Shown here: piece after piece, positions 1-8,365 of the stretch
Layout of the letters: each line of letters opens with the position of its first letter
Position numbering within the stretch: the stretch's first letter is position 1
From: UBA3478 sp038134285
GTDB taxonomy: Bacteria > Bacteroidota > Bacteroidia > Flavobacteriales > Flavobacteriaceae
Direction: 5' to 3'
Assembly (NCBI GenBank): GCA_038134285.1
Contig: JAYPUW010000003.1
Location: forward strand, 146,636 to 210,635
Length of the DNA stretch: 64,000 nucleotides
Notes under the pieces: generated by a model
What the model was told of the DNA's origin: nothing
Databases searched by the model: none
What the model saw: the letters and a program-made list of their open reading frames with translations, nothing else
Made by a program: the position numbers and the translations under genes

Positions 1-2
1 TT

Positions 3-644
3 TCGGGGCCCTTTGCCGTTAAAAGTAGCCTCGCGATTATTGCCTTGGCTGCCTTGGTTCATCTCATTGAATTTCCAGTAATCACCGAAGACAAACTGCT
101 CATTGCGGTCTTTGGCGGTTTTTTTTTGGGTAGTGGTATCGGACTTTCCATTCGAGGCGGAGCCGTTATTGACGGAACAGAAGTGCTTGCATTATCGATT
201 AGTCGTCGCACCAGTTTCACGGTTGGTGATTTGATCGGAATCTTCAATGTGATCCTATTCTCGGTAAGTGCCCTTGTCCTCAGCCTAGAGGTAGCCATGT
301 ACTCTATCTTGACCTATATAGTAGCCTCTAAAACGGTTGACTTTATTATCAACGGTATAGAAGAATATATCGGGGTGATGATCGTATCTCCTGATTCAGC
401 AGAGATCAAAGATCAGATCATGCATGAAATGGGAAGGGGTGTTACTGCCTTTCGTTCTGATGGAGGATTCGGGACTAAAGGTCAAAGTCTACCAGATCGT
501 GATGTATTGTTTTGCGTGGTGACCCGTTTAGAGGTGAGTAAACTAATCCTTGAGGTCGAAAAGATTGACCCAACCGCATTCGTTATTCAGTATCCGATTC
601 GTGACACAAAAGGCGGAATGATCAAGAAGCGTCCGCTGCATTAG
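3..644 (+). CDS. YitT family membrane protein with DUF2179 domain (5' end cut off)
   Basis: The reading frame is open to the left window edge, so the true start lies outside; the visible TTG at 45 is only an internal codon. The visible part has hydrophobic helices rich in Gly and Ala over roughly its first 110 residues, including a GSGIGLSIRGGAVIDGTE stretch typical of YitT proteins. It ends in a soluble domain with a conserved GVTAFRSDGGFG segment and a following VVTRLEV strand, as in DUF2179. YitT proteins are inner-membrane proteins of unknown transport or regulatory function. The 3' end overlaps a possible short minus-strand gene by four bases. I see no terminator hairpin directly after the stop. 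Family assignment is fairly sure; function is not known. Confidence 0.8.
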   Translation, partial: SGPFAVKSSLAIIALAALVHLIEFPVITEDKLLIAVFGGFFLGSGIGLSIRGGAVIDGTEVLALSISRRTSFTVGDLIGIFNVILFSVSALVLSLEVAMYSILTYIVASKTVDFIINGIEEYIGVMIVSPDSAEIKDQIMHEMGRGVTAFRSDGGFGTKGQSLPDRDVLFCVVTRLEVSKLILEVEKIDPTAFVIQYPIRDTKGGMIKKRPLH

Positions 645-814
645 GCCTGAGCATCTCTTATTGCCTTATTCTTACGACGGTAATAGGCCTCTAAGATTTT
701 TTGAAGATCGTCTTTTGAGTAGCGCTTGCCCTGATAGAATAGCGAGTGAACAGCAAGAGTTTTTTGCTGCTCTACTATTTTGGCAATTTTGATATGTTTT
801 TTCGTTAAAACCAC
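641..814 (-). CDS. Possible 57-residue basic protein, unknown
   Basis: A frame of 57 codons with a GTG start and TAA stop, convergent with the YitT gene and overlapping its stop by four bases. The product would be basic and helical, ending in LEAYYRRKNKAIRDAQA, with GKRYSKDDLQKI before it. This looks more protein-like than the longer overlapping minus-strand frame at 672-872, which is rich in Ser, Asn and Cys. An in-frame TGA lies just upstream of the GTG, so no ATG start is available and I see no ribosome binding site. It could be a real small gene, the 3' remnant of a decayed gene, or chance. I do not recognise a family. Confidence 0.35.
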   Translation of the reverse strand: MVLTKKHIKIAKIVEQQKTLAVHSLFYQGKRYSKDDLQKILEAYYRRKNKAIRDAQA

Positions 815-922
815 TTGCGATCATAAATTTGAGGAATGGAAATAACAATTTTTTCGTTAAATAAAAAAACATAACTACTTTATATTGAGCTTTATGCTTT
901 TAAATTCCTTGTTTAATGCAGG

Positions 923-1564
923 CTAGAATTCACGTCCGGCATTCGCTAAAAACACTAAAGCACCCCAATAAGTTGAGAGTATAAATACTCCAGAAAATGG
1001 GAACGGATGCAAAAAGCCATTGACCCCCAATAAGGTATCAGAAACCATAAAAAGAATGGCGCCTAGGGCAAGTTGTGAACGCATATTTGATCTTTTTCTC
1101 AGGGCAACGCTTACAGCTTGCGCAACCATTACGCTTATAACTAGGGCATAGATTGGAACAACAATCTTGAGGATTCCTGTCAATCCATTCCACAGTATAT
1201 AAACAATCGAGACTAGCGCAACTAGCGAGAAAAGCAAGGCAAAGGGTAAAATCTTGAATCCAAAACGATTTTTAATCGCGCGTATAAATAGCAGATGGGC
1301 GACCAAGAAGAAGCCAACCCCAACGAGAAAAAGTTGATCCCAAATGAGGGCGATATCGCCCAAGAGACAAAAGATAAATGCTGTAACCATTTGCGCGCTT
1401 AAACGCGACATGCTGCGATTGCTTGAAGCTAAAAAAATGATGGCTAACGTGGTAGCGGCTTTTGCGAAAGCATAGGGGAGTGTGAGCTCGAAGATTTCTA
1501 GAACTATAGCCGTAACGGCCAACGTGAAGATGAGGGCGAAATAAGTTTTTTTCGACTCGTTCAT
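923..1564 (-). CDS. YhhN/TMEM86 family protein (lysoplasmalogenase-like)
   Basis: The 213-residue product is an integral membrane protein with about seven to eight hydrophobic helices. It carries the two acidic signatures of the YhhN/TMEM86 family, CLLGDIALIW near residue 66 and FMVSDTLLG near residue 173. Eukaryotic TMEM86 proteins hydrolyse the vinyl-ether bond of lysoplasmalogens, and some bacterial YhhN proteins are reported to have the same activity. Whether this cell makes plasmalogens cannot be seen here. The gene is transcribed alone, divergent from the PepSY-type gene at 1693. The length is normal for the family. Confidence 0.8.
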   Translation of the reverse strand: MNESKKTYFALIFTLAVTAIVLEIFELTLPYAFAKAATTLAIIFLASSNRSMSRLSAQMVTAFIFCLLGDIALIWDQLFLVGVGFFLVAHLLFIRAIKNRFGFKILPFALLFSLVALVSIVYILWNGLTGILKIVVPIYALVISVMVAQAVSVALRKRSNMRSQLALGAILFMVSDTLLGVNGFLHPFPFSGVFILSTYWGALVFLANAGREF

Positions 1565-1692
1565 CTTTAAAAGTAGTTATAAATCGATAGAATTTTAACA
1601 TTACTTAAGTGTTTCTAGTGATTTTTTGGGCTACTTTCAGCGCTCAAAGAGTAAGATTTTGAATAATCTTCACTGATCCTAAATCAACTGTA

Positions 1693-2202
1693 ATGAGTAG
1701 AAAATCACAAGAAAAATTTAGAGAGTTTCACAGGTATTTAGGGTTTTTTCTGGCGGGTATAATGGCCGTCTATGCCTTTAGTGGTATCGTTCTGACTTTC
1801 AGAAATACAGACACCTTCAAAAAGAAGGTGCCGGTAGAAAAGGTAATTGATGCGAATCTAAACGCAGAAGAATTAGGTGAGGCCTTGGGCATGCGTATTT
1901 TTCCTCAAGACCCTGAAGATGGCATTATTGCCTTTAATACTGATGGTAAATATGAGATAGACTCAGGAAAGGTGTCTTACTCTGAAACCACATATCCTGT
2001 CCTTTTAGAGAAAATGAATCGTCTTCATCTGATGAATACCACGAATCCGTTGTTTTGGTTAGCGATCTTCTTTGGGCTGGCTTTGATGTTCTTCTCGATC
2101 TCGGCATTTTTTATGTTCAATACCGGAGCTCCTATTTATAAGAAAGGTTTATATTTCGCCGTTGCTGGAGCACTGCTTACCATTGTGCTTCTTATGGTTT
2201 AG
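1693..2202 (+). CDS. PepSY-type transmembrane protein
   Basis: The product has 169 residues. An N-terminal amphipathic segment, KFREFHRYLG, leads into a first membrane helix ending in AFSGIVLTFRNTDTF, which is the usual start of PepSY-associated membrane proteins. A soluble loop of about 70 residues follows, with an IDSGKVSYSETTYP strand, then NRLHLMNTTNP and two further membrane helices. Such proteins are often linked to iron-uptake or redox functions in Bacteroidota, but no specific substrate can be inferred. A broken small membrane-protein gene starts four bases after the stop, and a DsrE gene follows, so the three probably formed one transcript. Confidence 0.65.
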   Translation: MSRKSQEKFREFHRYLGFFLAGIMAVYAFSGIVLTFRNTDTFKKKVPVEKVIDANLNAEELGEALGMRIFPQDPEDGIIAFNTDGKYEIDSGKVSYSETTYPVLLEKMNRLHLMNTTNPLFWLAIFFGLALMFFSISAFFMFNTGAPIYKKGLYFAVAGALLTIVLLMV

Positions 2203-2206
2203 CACA

Positions 2207-2362
2207 ATGAAAAAGAAAATCATACTCACACAAGCTCTGCTATGAGCTGCTTCTATTATTGCGGTAGCCTTAATGCATGTCTCAGGTAAAGGAGATTACT
2301 CTTGGCTGATCTTGACAGTGGTTGCTTCAATCGTAATAGGAAATCTTCAAAAGGAGTTGTAA
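2207..2362 (+). pseudogene. 51-codon two-helix membrane protein interrupted by in-frame TGA
   Basis: Starting at ATG 2207 the frame reads MKKKIILTQALL, then TGA at 2243-2245, then AASIIAVALMHVSGKGDYSW and a second hydrophobic stretch ending ASIVIGNLQKEL with TAA at 2360-2362. Both sides of the stop are hydrophobic and together would form two membrane helices joined by a short GKGDYSW loop, a common design for tiny Bacteroidota membrane proteins. A single G-to-A change in TGG (Trp) would produce the TGA. The gene sits four bases after the PepSY-type gene and 17 bases before the DsrE start, so position and start fit an operon gene. It may be a true nonsense mutation, a sequencing error, or reinitiation at the downstream ATG. 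Confidence 0.6.
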
Positions 2363-2379
2363 TTGAGCTCTACTATCTT

Positions 2380-2910
2380 ATGAAAAAACGTTTTTCTCTA
2401 GTTTTTGGTCTGTTCTCTGCTTTTGTTTTTGCACAAGAAGCGGTGAATCCTGCCATTAAATCCTTCGGAACCGTATCGACGGTGCCAGCTGCAACGGTGG
2501 TCCCTGATCCGACGTTGGAGTATAAGATTGTTGTAGACGTTATGAGTGGAGGCGAAGATCACTCAGAGGTATTCTTCTCATTGAATAACGTGGCCCGCAT
2601 GATTAACCTACACGCGATGGCTGGAGTGCCTAAAGAAAAATTAGATGTTGTAGTGGCTATTCACAATACAGCAATATGGGCATCTCTAAATGATGAGGCA
2701 CATCAAGAGCGCTTTGGAGTAAAGAATCCGCATACACTTTTAATTAAAGAGTTGGTTGATTATGGCGTGAAAATAGTAGTGTGTGGACAATCTCTAGTCA
2801 AACGCGAAATACCTAAAGAAATGTTGCTTCCTGGTATCGAAGTGGCTACCTCTGCGCTTACTACAATTACCACCTATCAATTGAAAGGCTACTCCCTATT
2901 GCGCTTTTAA
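2380..2910 (+). CDS. Secreted DsrE-family protein
   Basis: I chose the ATG at 2380 because it begins a clean signal peptide (MKKRFSLVFGLFSAFVFAQE); the frame runs 26 codons further upstream but without signal features and overlaps the small gene before it. The mature part, about 157 residues, has the alpha/beta DsrE fold: a KIVVDVMSGG strand, NNVARMINLH, a DVVVAIHNTAIW strand and VKIVVCGQSL with a conserved Cys near residue 140. DsrE-type proteins are linked to sulfur relay or bind small molecules; exported relatives are mostly uncharacterised. The two genes before it encode membrane proteins and are probably cotranscribed. Confidence 0.75.
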   Translation: MKKRFSLVFGLFSAFVFAQEAVNPAIKSFGTVSTVPAATVVPDPTLEYKIVVDVMSGGEDHSEVFFSLNNVARMINLHAMAGVPKEKLDVVVAIHNTAIWASLNDEAHQERFGVKNPHTLLIKELVDYGVKIVVCGQSLVKREIPKEMLLPGIEVATSALTTITTYQLKGYSLLRF

Positions 2911-3253
2911 GTTTTGTTTAGCTTTTTGTGGACTCAGAGGTGTCTTTATGATCCTTTTTTTTGTAATTTATGTTCGCGGTTTGTTAACGTTTTGAACCTA
3001 TCAAAAGTCTAAAACCCTCATAAAAGAAGATATTCTGTAATTTTTTAGATTTCGTCTAGTCATTCTAAATGAATGTTAAACAGATTGACTTCTTTTTGTG
3101 AAATCTTAAAAAAAAATTAGGATACAGCCTTTGTCACTAATGTATTTTTATTAATATTACGTTAAATTCAGGCGGAAACTGCAATTAGAGTGTTCTCTTT
3201 TTGAGGTTTTTCTTTGTATTAAAACGAACAACTAAACTATTAACTCAAAAATT
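2911..3253. other. Intergenic leader region of the susC-like gene
   Basis: This AT-rich gap of 343 bases holds no convincing reading frame. It contains several T tracts and a GTTAAC palindrome near 2983. I found no exact TAnnTTTG box and no clear hairpin followed by a T run. The promoter of the SusC/SusD operon must lie here, but I cannot place it. No sigma/anti-sigma or hybrid two-component regulator gene, which often controls such pairs, lies next to it. Confidence 0.5.
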
Positions 3254-6200
3254 ATGAATCTTAAACACGATTTGAATTTGAAAACGCGAAAGCAACTGCG
3301 GTCGGCATTTCAGTCGGTATGCCTTACGCTTTTGTTGGGTCTAGGTACACAGCTGTCTTTTGCATCTGAGGTAGTCCCTTCAACTGAGGCGATGAGCTTT
3401 ATGGATCAGACGACTGTTACTGGTACGGTTACCGATTCTAATGGAGTGCCTCTACCTGGTGCCAACGTTGTAGAAAAAGGAACCACAAATGGGGTTCAGA
3501 CAGATTTCGATGGTAACTATGCTCTTAACGTGCAGCCTGGAGCAATCCTTGTAATTAGTTACATCGGATTTACTTCACAAGAAGTTACAGTTGGAAGCAA
3601 TTCTGTAATTGACGTTGCACTTCAAGAAGATGCTCAAGCATTGGATGAGGTTGTTGTTACTGGGTACGGTTCTCAGTCAAAAAGAGCAATCACTGGTGCG
3701 GTTACGACGGTAGATGCTGAAGAGCTTACTGCTATTCCTGCAACTACTTTCTCGCAGCAGCTTCAAGGGCGAGCATCTGGGGTAACTATTATTAATGATG
3801 CGACTCCTGGTGGAGAGGCAACAGTTCGTATCCGTGGTTTCGGTACTATCGGAAACAACAACCCTCTTTACGTTATTGATGGGGTGCCATCGCAGTCTCA
3901 AGGTAACTTGAACCCTAACGATATCGAGTCTTTACAGGTACTGAAAGATGCCTCTGCAGCTTCGATCTACGGATCACGTGCTGCGAACGGGGTAATCATC
4001 ATTACAACTAAAAAAGGTAAAGCTGGTTCTCCAAAAATCACCTATAATGGCTATTATGGAGTTCAAAATGCTGCTAAAGACGTTGAGGCGCTTAATGCTG
4101 CTGAATTAGGTAAGTACCTTTACTTAGCTGATTATTATGCTGGTAAGTCTCCTTCACACGGTCAGTATACATTTGGTGGAACTCCAGAAAACCCAACGGT
4201 TTCTATTCCTAATTATGTATTCCCTAGTGGTGCTTCATCGGCTGATGAGTCATTATACTCATTAACACCTAGTAATATTTACGCTATTACGCGTTCTGCT
4301 GACACAAACTGGTGGGAAGAGGTAAGTCGTGGAGATGCACCTATTACAAACCACCAAGTTCAAGCGAGTGGTGCTACTGAAAATTCTCAGTATGCGTTTA
4401 CTTTGAACTATTTCTCTCAGGACGGGGTGCTTCAGCACGTAGGTTACGAGCGTGTTTCTTTACGTTTAAACTCTTCAACTAAAACTTTCGGTGGAAAGTT
4501 AGAAATTGGAGAAAACTTTACTGTTTCACTAGACAACAGAAAAGGAGGATATTCTAATGATGGTGAGCAGAATGCGATTTCTGGATCTTACAAGCACCAC
4601 CCACTTCTTCCTGTTTACGATATCGCTGGAAACTTTGCTGGTTCTCGTGGTTTGAATTTGGGTAACAACTACAACCCTTATGCAAGTCTATATAGAAATC
4701 AAGACAACAGAAGCAAGCGTATCCGTTTATTTGGTAATGCTTACGTGAAAGCTAAAGTATTCGATCTGCTTGATGTTCAGTCAAGTTTTGGTGTCGATAT
4801 GTTTGCAAGAAGAGGCACCTATCTAGGTCGTCCTCAACCAGAATACGTTGAAGGAAACTTTATTAATGGATCTACTTCATTATTCCAAGAAGGATATCAA
4901 TGGACCTTTACAAACACAGTGTCGTATAGTGAAACATTTAATGATGTTCATAATATAGACGCTTACGTTGGGGTTGAAGCCATTGAAGGATTCGGTCAAG
5001 AATTCGGTGCTGGTAGACAGCGTTTCCCTTTTGAGACAACCGATATTCTTAGCTACTTAAATGCAGGTAACGTAGGTACTTCTTCAAACTATGGATACGT
5101 TCAAAGAGATTTCTCTTTATGGTCTCAGTTTGCCAAATTCAACTACGGTTATGGGGATAAGTACTTAGTTCAGGCTATTGTTCGTAATGATGCTTCATCA
5201 CGTTTCAACACGGCTTCTAACAGTGCCTTCTTCCCTGCATTCTCTCTTGGTTGGAGACTTTCTGACGAAAGCTTTATGCAAGGAGCATCATTTATCGATG
5301 ATTTAAAGGTACGCTACGGATGGGGTCAAACTGGTAACCAAGAAATTGGAGACTACAACTCGTATACTCAGTTTACTTCTGGTGCTTTCCAAGCAGGATA
5401 TCCAATTGACGGTAGTAACTCAGTTAACCGTCCTGGATTCGCGGCCTCTCAGTTAGGAAACCCTAACGCTCGTTGGGAAACCACAACTTCAAATAACATT
5501 GGTTTCGACGCCTTTATGTTGGATTCAAGATTAAGTGTAGAGTTTGACCTTTGGAACAGAACAACCACTGACCTACTCTTGAATGTTCCAATCCCTTATT
5601 CTGCAGGTGATGCAGGAGCTCCTGCGATTAACGTTGGAGAAATGTACAATGAGGGTATTGATCTCAACTTAAACTGGTCAGACCAAGTAGGAGATTTCGG
5701 ATATTCTATTGGTGGTAATTTCTCTACCTACAGAAACGAAATCGTAAAATTGGATGCCGGTGATACTCCAATTTTCGGTCAATCGCGTCGTGTACCTTCT
5801 CTAACCATCACTGAAGTTGGTTCTCCAATTTCAATGTTCTATGGATTCCAAGTGGAAGGTATTTTCCAATCACAAGCTGAGGCTGATGCTTGGGCTTCGT
5901 ATCCTGGTTATAATGCTCCTGGTAAATTCAAGTTTGCAGATACCAACGGGGATGGGAAAATTAGTGATGCTGATAGAACAGTAATTGGAAATCCTCACCC
6001 AGATTTCGTTTATGGTATCAATTTGAACCTAAATTATAAGAATCTTAGCTTGAATGTGTTTGGAAACGGATCGGTAGGTAATGATATCTACAACTATGTA
6101 CGTTACTTCGCTGACTTTAACACTTTCCAAGGTAACCGTTCAACTCGAGCATTATATGATGCATGGCAGCCAAGCAATCCTTCAGCTCCTAAAGCTCAAT

Positions 6201-6532
6201 GGACTGCTGCAAATCCTAATGCTACTGCACCGATCATGGATGCTAACGATCAGGTAAGTTCTAGACCTTCAACTTACCAAATAGAAGACGGTTCTTATTT
6301 TAGATTAAGAAATATCCAATTGACTTATGATTTTGGAGACACTATCAAAAGTGCACTAGGTATTTCTGGTGGTCAGATTTATTTACAAGGTCAAAACTTG
6401 CTTACCATTACTGATTATTCTGGATTGAATCCTGAAATTCAGACAGGTGCCGACACCACTCTAGGTTATGATGGAGGTTACATGCCTGTTTCTAAGTCTA
6501 TAATTCTTGGATTAAACCTGAACCTATATTAA
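3254..6532 (+). CDS. SusC/RagA family TonB-dependent outer-membrane transporter
   Basis: The 1,092-residue product has all parts of a SusC-like receptor. A long signal peptide ends near residue 38 (LSFA). A carboxypeptidase-regulatory-like domain covers about residues 54-125 (TGTVTDSNGVPLPGANV start). The TonB-box-like sequence DEVVVTGYG lies at residues 131-139. A plug domain with VRIRGFGTIG and PLYVIDGVP follows, and the rest is a 22-stranded barrel ending in LNLNLY. SusC proteins form the channel of a lidded outer-membrane importer with SusD, energised by TonB. The SusD partner begins 24 bases downstream. The substrate is not visible from sequence; no glycoside hydrolase is nearby. There is no N-terminal FecR-interacting extension, so control by an anti-sigma factor is unlikely. 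Confidence 0.95.
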   Translation: MNLKHDLNLKTRKQLRSAFQSVCLTLLLGLGTQLSFASEVVPSTEAMSFMDQTTVTGTVTDSNGVPLPGANVVEKGTTNGVQTDFDGNYALNVQPGAILVISYIGFTSQEVTVGSNSVIDVALQEDAQALDEVVVTGYGSQSKRAITGAVTTVDAEELTAIPATTFSQQLQGRASGVTIINDATPGGEATVRIRGFGTIGNNNPLYVIDGVPSQSQGNLNPNDIESLQVLKDASAASIYGSRAANGVIIITTKKGKAGSPKITYNGYYGVQNAAKDVEALNAAELGKYLYLADYYAGKSPSHGQYTFGGTPENPTVSIPNYVFPSGASSADESLYSLTPSNIYAITRSADTNWWEEVSRGDAPITNHQVQASGATENSQYAFTLNYFSQDGVLQHVGYERVSLRLNSSTKTFGGKLEIGENFTVSLDNRKGGYSNDGEQNAISGSYKHHPLLPVYDIAGNFAGSRGLNLGNNYNPYASLYRNQDNRSKRIRLFGNAYVKAKVFDLLDVQSSFGVDMFARRGTYLGRPQPEYVEGNFINGSTSLFQEGYQWTFTNTVSYSETFNDVHNIDAYVGVEAIEGFGQEFGAGRQRFPFETTDILSYLNAGNVGTSSNYGYVQRDFSLWSQFAKFNYGYGDKYLVQAIVRNDASSRFNTASNSAFFPAFSLGWRLSDESFMQGASFIDDLKVRYGWGQTGNQEIGDYNSYTQFTSGAFQAGYPIDGSNSVNRPGFAASQLGNPNARWETTTSNNIGFDAFMLDSRLSVEFDLWNRTTTDLLLNVPIPYSAGDAGAPAINVGEMYNEGIDLNLNWSDQVGDFGYSIGGNFSTYRNEIVKLDAGDTPIFGQSRRVPSLTITEVGSPISMFYGFQVEGIFQSQAEADAWASYPGYNAPGKFKFADTNGDGKISDADRTVIGNPHPDFVYGINLNLNYKNLSLNVFGNGSVGNDIYNYVRYFADFNTFQGNRSTRALYDAWQPSNPSAPKAQWTAANPNATAPIMDANDQVSSRPSTYQIEDGSYFRLRNIQLTYDFGDTIKSALGISGGQIYLQGQNLLTITDYSGLNPEIQTGADTTLGYDGGYMPVSKSIILGLNLNLY

Positions 6533-6556
6533 TTTTACACAAAAAGCTATATAAAC

Positions 6557-8290
6557 ATGAAAAGATTAATTACTTACTTAACGGCAATTGCAGGGGTTTC
6601 ACTCCTTACAGTGGCTTGTTCGGATGAGTTCTTGTTGAAAGAACCAAAAGGACAGATTACCTCTGCATCATTGAATAATCCGGATGGTATAGAGGGTAAA
6701 TTAGTTGCTGCTTATCGCTCTCTTTCAGGTTCAGGAATGAATGGTGGTGGTACTTGGTACTACGATGTCCACAACTGGATTTTTGGAGGCATCGCTTCGG
6801 ATGATGCTCTTAAAGGTACTGATGCGGGTGACCAGCCTGAGCATACTTTCATTGAGGTGTATGATTTTACTACATTCAACGTTCACCTTCGCGATAAGTG
6901 GAGATCAGTGTACTGGGGAATGGCACGTGCCAACGATATCCTAGTTTCACTTGAGAGTGTTGAGGGTATCTCTGCAACCCGTGCAGCTCAAATCGCTGCT
7001 GAGGCCAAATTTATTCGTGGTTTTGCGGCTTTTGAGGGTCAAAAGCACTTTAGAGAGCCTGCTTATATTGATGAAACTCAATACGATCCAGGAGATACCG
7101 AGAGCACTAAAATTCCTAACGGAGGTCAGATTTGGGATAAGATCATTGCAGACTTTGCTGCCGCAGCCGCTGGACTTCCAGAATCTCAATCAGAGGTGGG
7201 TAGAGCCACCAAATGGGCTGCTCTAGCTTTCCAAGCAAAAGCAATGATTTATAAAGGAGATTATTCAGGTGCTAAGCCGATCCTTAAATCTATCATTGAC
7301 AGTGGTAAGTTTACATTAACCGATAAGTTTGAGGATAACTTCCTAGTAGGTACTCGTAACAATTCAGAGTCTATTTTTGAGATTCAATTCTCATCTTCTA
7401 GTTCTGACGATTCGAATACCAACCGTGGAATTGGACTTGCTCACCCTTATATTGCTCCATGGGGATGCTGTGGTTTCTATCAAGCTCCACAAGACTTGAT
7501 TGACTTTTTCCAAACTGATGCTAATGGTCTTCCACTTCTAGATGAGTCTTGGAAAACGACGCACATTACCAATCCAACGGGTGCTGACATTGGTAAGCCA
7601 ATTGGAGATCCTTCTGTTGATCCACGTCTAGATCATACTGTAGGACGTCCTGGTATTCTTTATAAGGATCACCACATTATGCAAGTTGATTATATTCGTG
7701 ATTTAACTTACGCTGGTCCATACTTCTCTAAGAAGCACGTTGCTGAGCCTTCTGGTTTCGGTAAGGGTGGTTGGGGTAACCTGACGGCTAATAACTACCG
7801 TATCATGCGTTTAGCTCATGTAATTCTTTGGTATGCTGAAGCACTTGTTGAAACGGGTGATTTAGAGGGAGCACGTGCTCAAATCAATAAATTGCGTAAT
7901 CGTGCTGCTAATCCAGATGGATTTGTTAAAGCTGCGGTACAAGGTGCAACGCGCACTGAGTATACTAAATTGGATACTCCAGCTGCTAATTATAATGTTA
8001 AGCCCTATACTGCTGCATGGACAGATGCTACTATCGCTAGAAGAGCTGTTCGTTATGAGTCACGTTTAGAGACTGCGATGGAAGGACACCGTTTCTTTGA
8101 TCTTCAACGTTGGGGTGTACAAGCTGCAGTTCTTAATGATTACCTAAGCAGAGAGAGTCAATACAGAATCTATCTTCAAGGAAAAAGTTTTAGTTCGCCT
8201 AAAAACGAATTCTACCCAATCCCTGATGAAGCGATTAACCGATCTTTTGTTGATGGTGCTGCTACCTTAACACAAGATCCTAACTATTAA
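6557..8290 (+). CDS. SusD/RagB family surface lipoprotein
   Basis: The product has 577 residues with a lipoprotein signal ending LTVAC, so Cys21 is the lipidated residue. A SusD-like N-terminal part starts FLLKEPKGQITSASL. TPR-like helices follow (AAEAKFIRGFAAFEGQKHF, KWAALAFQAKAMIYKGDY). The C-terminal RagB/SusD part contains RMLAHVILWYAEAL-like helix residues, ARAQINKLRNRA, ESRLETAMEGHRFFDLQRWG and FYPIPDEAIN, the strongest signatures of the family. SusD forms the lid over the SusC channel and binds substrate at the cell surface. The unusual WGCCGFY motif near residue 300 carries two adjacent cysteines. The gene directly follows susC and is closed by a hairpin terminator. Confidence 0.95.
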   Translation: MKRLITYLTAIAGVSLLTVACSDEFLLKEPKGQITSASLNNPDGIEGKLVAAYRSLSGSGMNGGGTWYYDVHNWIFGGIASDDALKGTDAGDQPEHTFIEVYDFTTFNVHLRDKWRSVYWGMARANDILVSLESVEGISATRAAQIAAEAKFIRGFAAFEGQKHFREPAYIDETQYDPGDTESTKIPNGGQIWDKIIADFAAAAAGLPESQSEVGRATKWAALAFQAKAMIYKGDYSGAKPILKSIIDSGKFTLTDKFEDNFLVGTRNNSESIFEIQFSSSSSDDSNTNRGIGLAHPYIAPWGCCGFYQAPQDLIDFFQTDANGLPLLDESWKTTHITNPTGADIGKPIGDPSVDPRLDHTVGRPGILYKDHHIMQVDYIRDLTYAGPYFSKKHVAEPSGFGKGGWGNLTANNYRIMRLAHVILWYAEALVETGDLEGARAQINKLRNRAANPDGFVKAAVQGATRTEYTKLDTPAANYNVKPYTAAWTDATIARRAVRYESRLETAMEGHRFFDLQRWGVQAAVLNDYLSRESQYRIYLQGKSFSSPKNEFYPIPDEAINRSFVDGAATLTQDPNY

Positions 8291-8312
8291 TAGTTAAACG
8301 ATTCTGTAATAG

Positions 8313-8340
8313 AAAAGCCATGGTTTACTATGGCTTTTTT
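8313..8340 (+). terminator. Intrinsic terminator after the SusC/SusD pair
   Basis: A nine-base stem, AAAAGCCAT at 8313-8321 pairing with ATGGCTTTT at 8330-8338, has an eight-base loop and runs into a T tract. It lies 23 bases after the susD-like stop. Because the ATG at 8330 falls inside its right arm, that codon is an unlikely start for the next gene. Confidence 0.7.
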
Positions 8341-8365
8341 ATTTTTACTCCAAACAAGTTTAGAT

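Noticed and set aside
672..872. 66-residue minus-strand open frame
   Set aside because: It overlaps the more protein-like frame at 641-814 in another phase and has a residue mix typical of non-coding sequence.
2243..2245. TGA as selenocysteine or recoded Trp
   Set aside because: Sec in a membrane helix with no SECIS-like hairpin directly after it is unlikely, and other genes in the window end normally in TGA (for example the DUF1800, miaB and GHMP kinase-linked genes), so TGA is a stop here.
3677..3901. Minus-strand open frame inside the susC-like gene
   Set aside because: It is a shadow of the well-supported SusC reading frame.
8330..8365. Earlier start for the FG-GAP lipoprotein
   Set aside because: The ATG lies in a terminator hairpin, and only the later ATG gives a proper lipoprotein signal.
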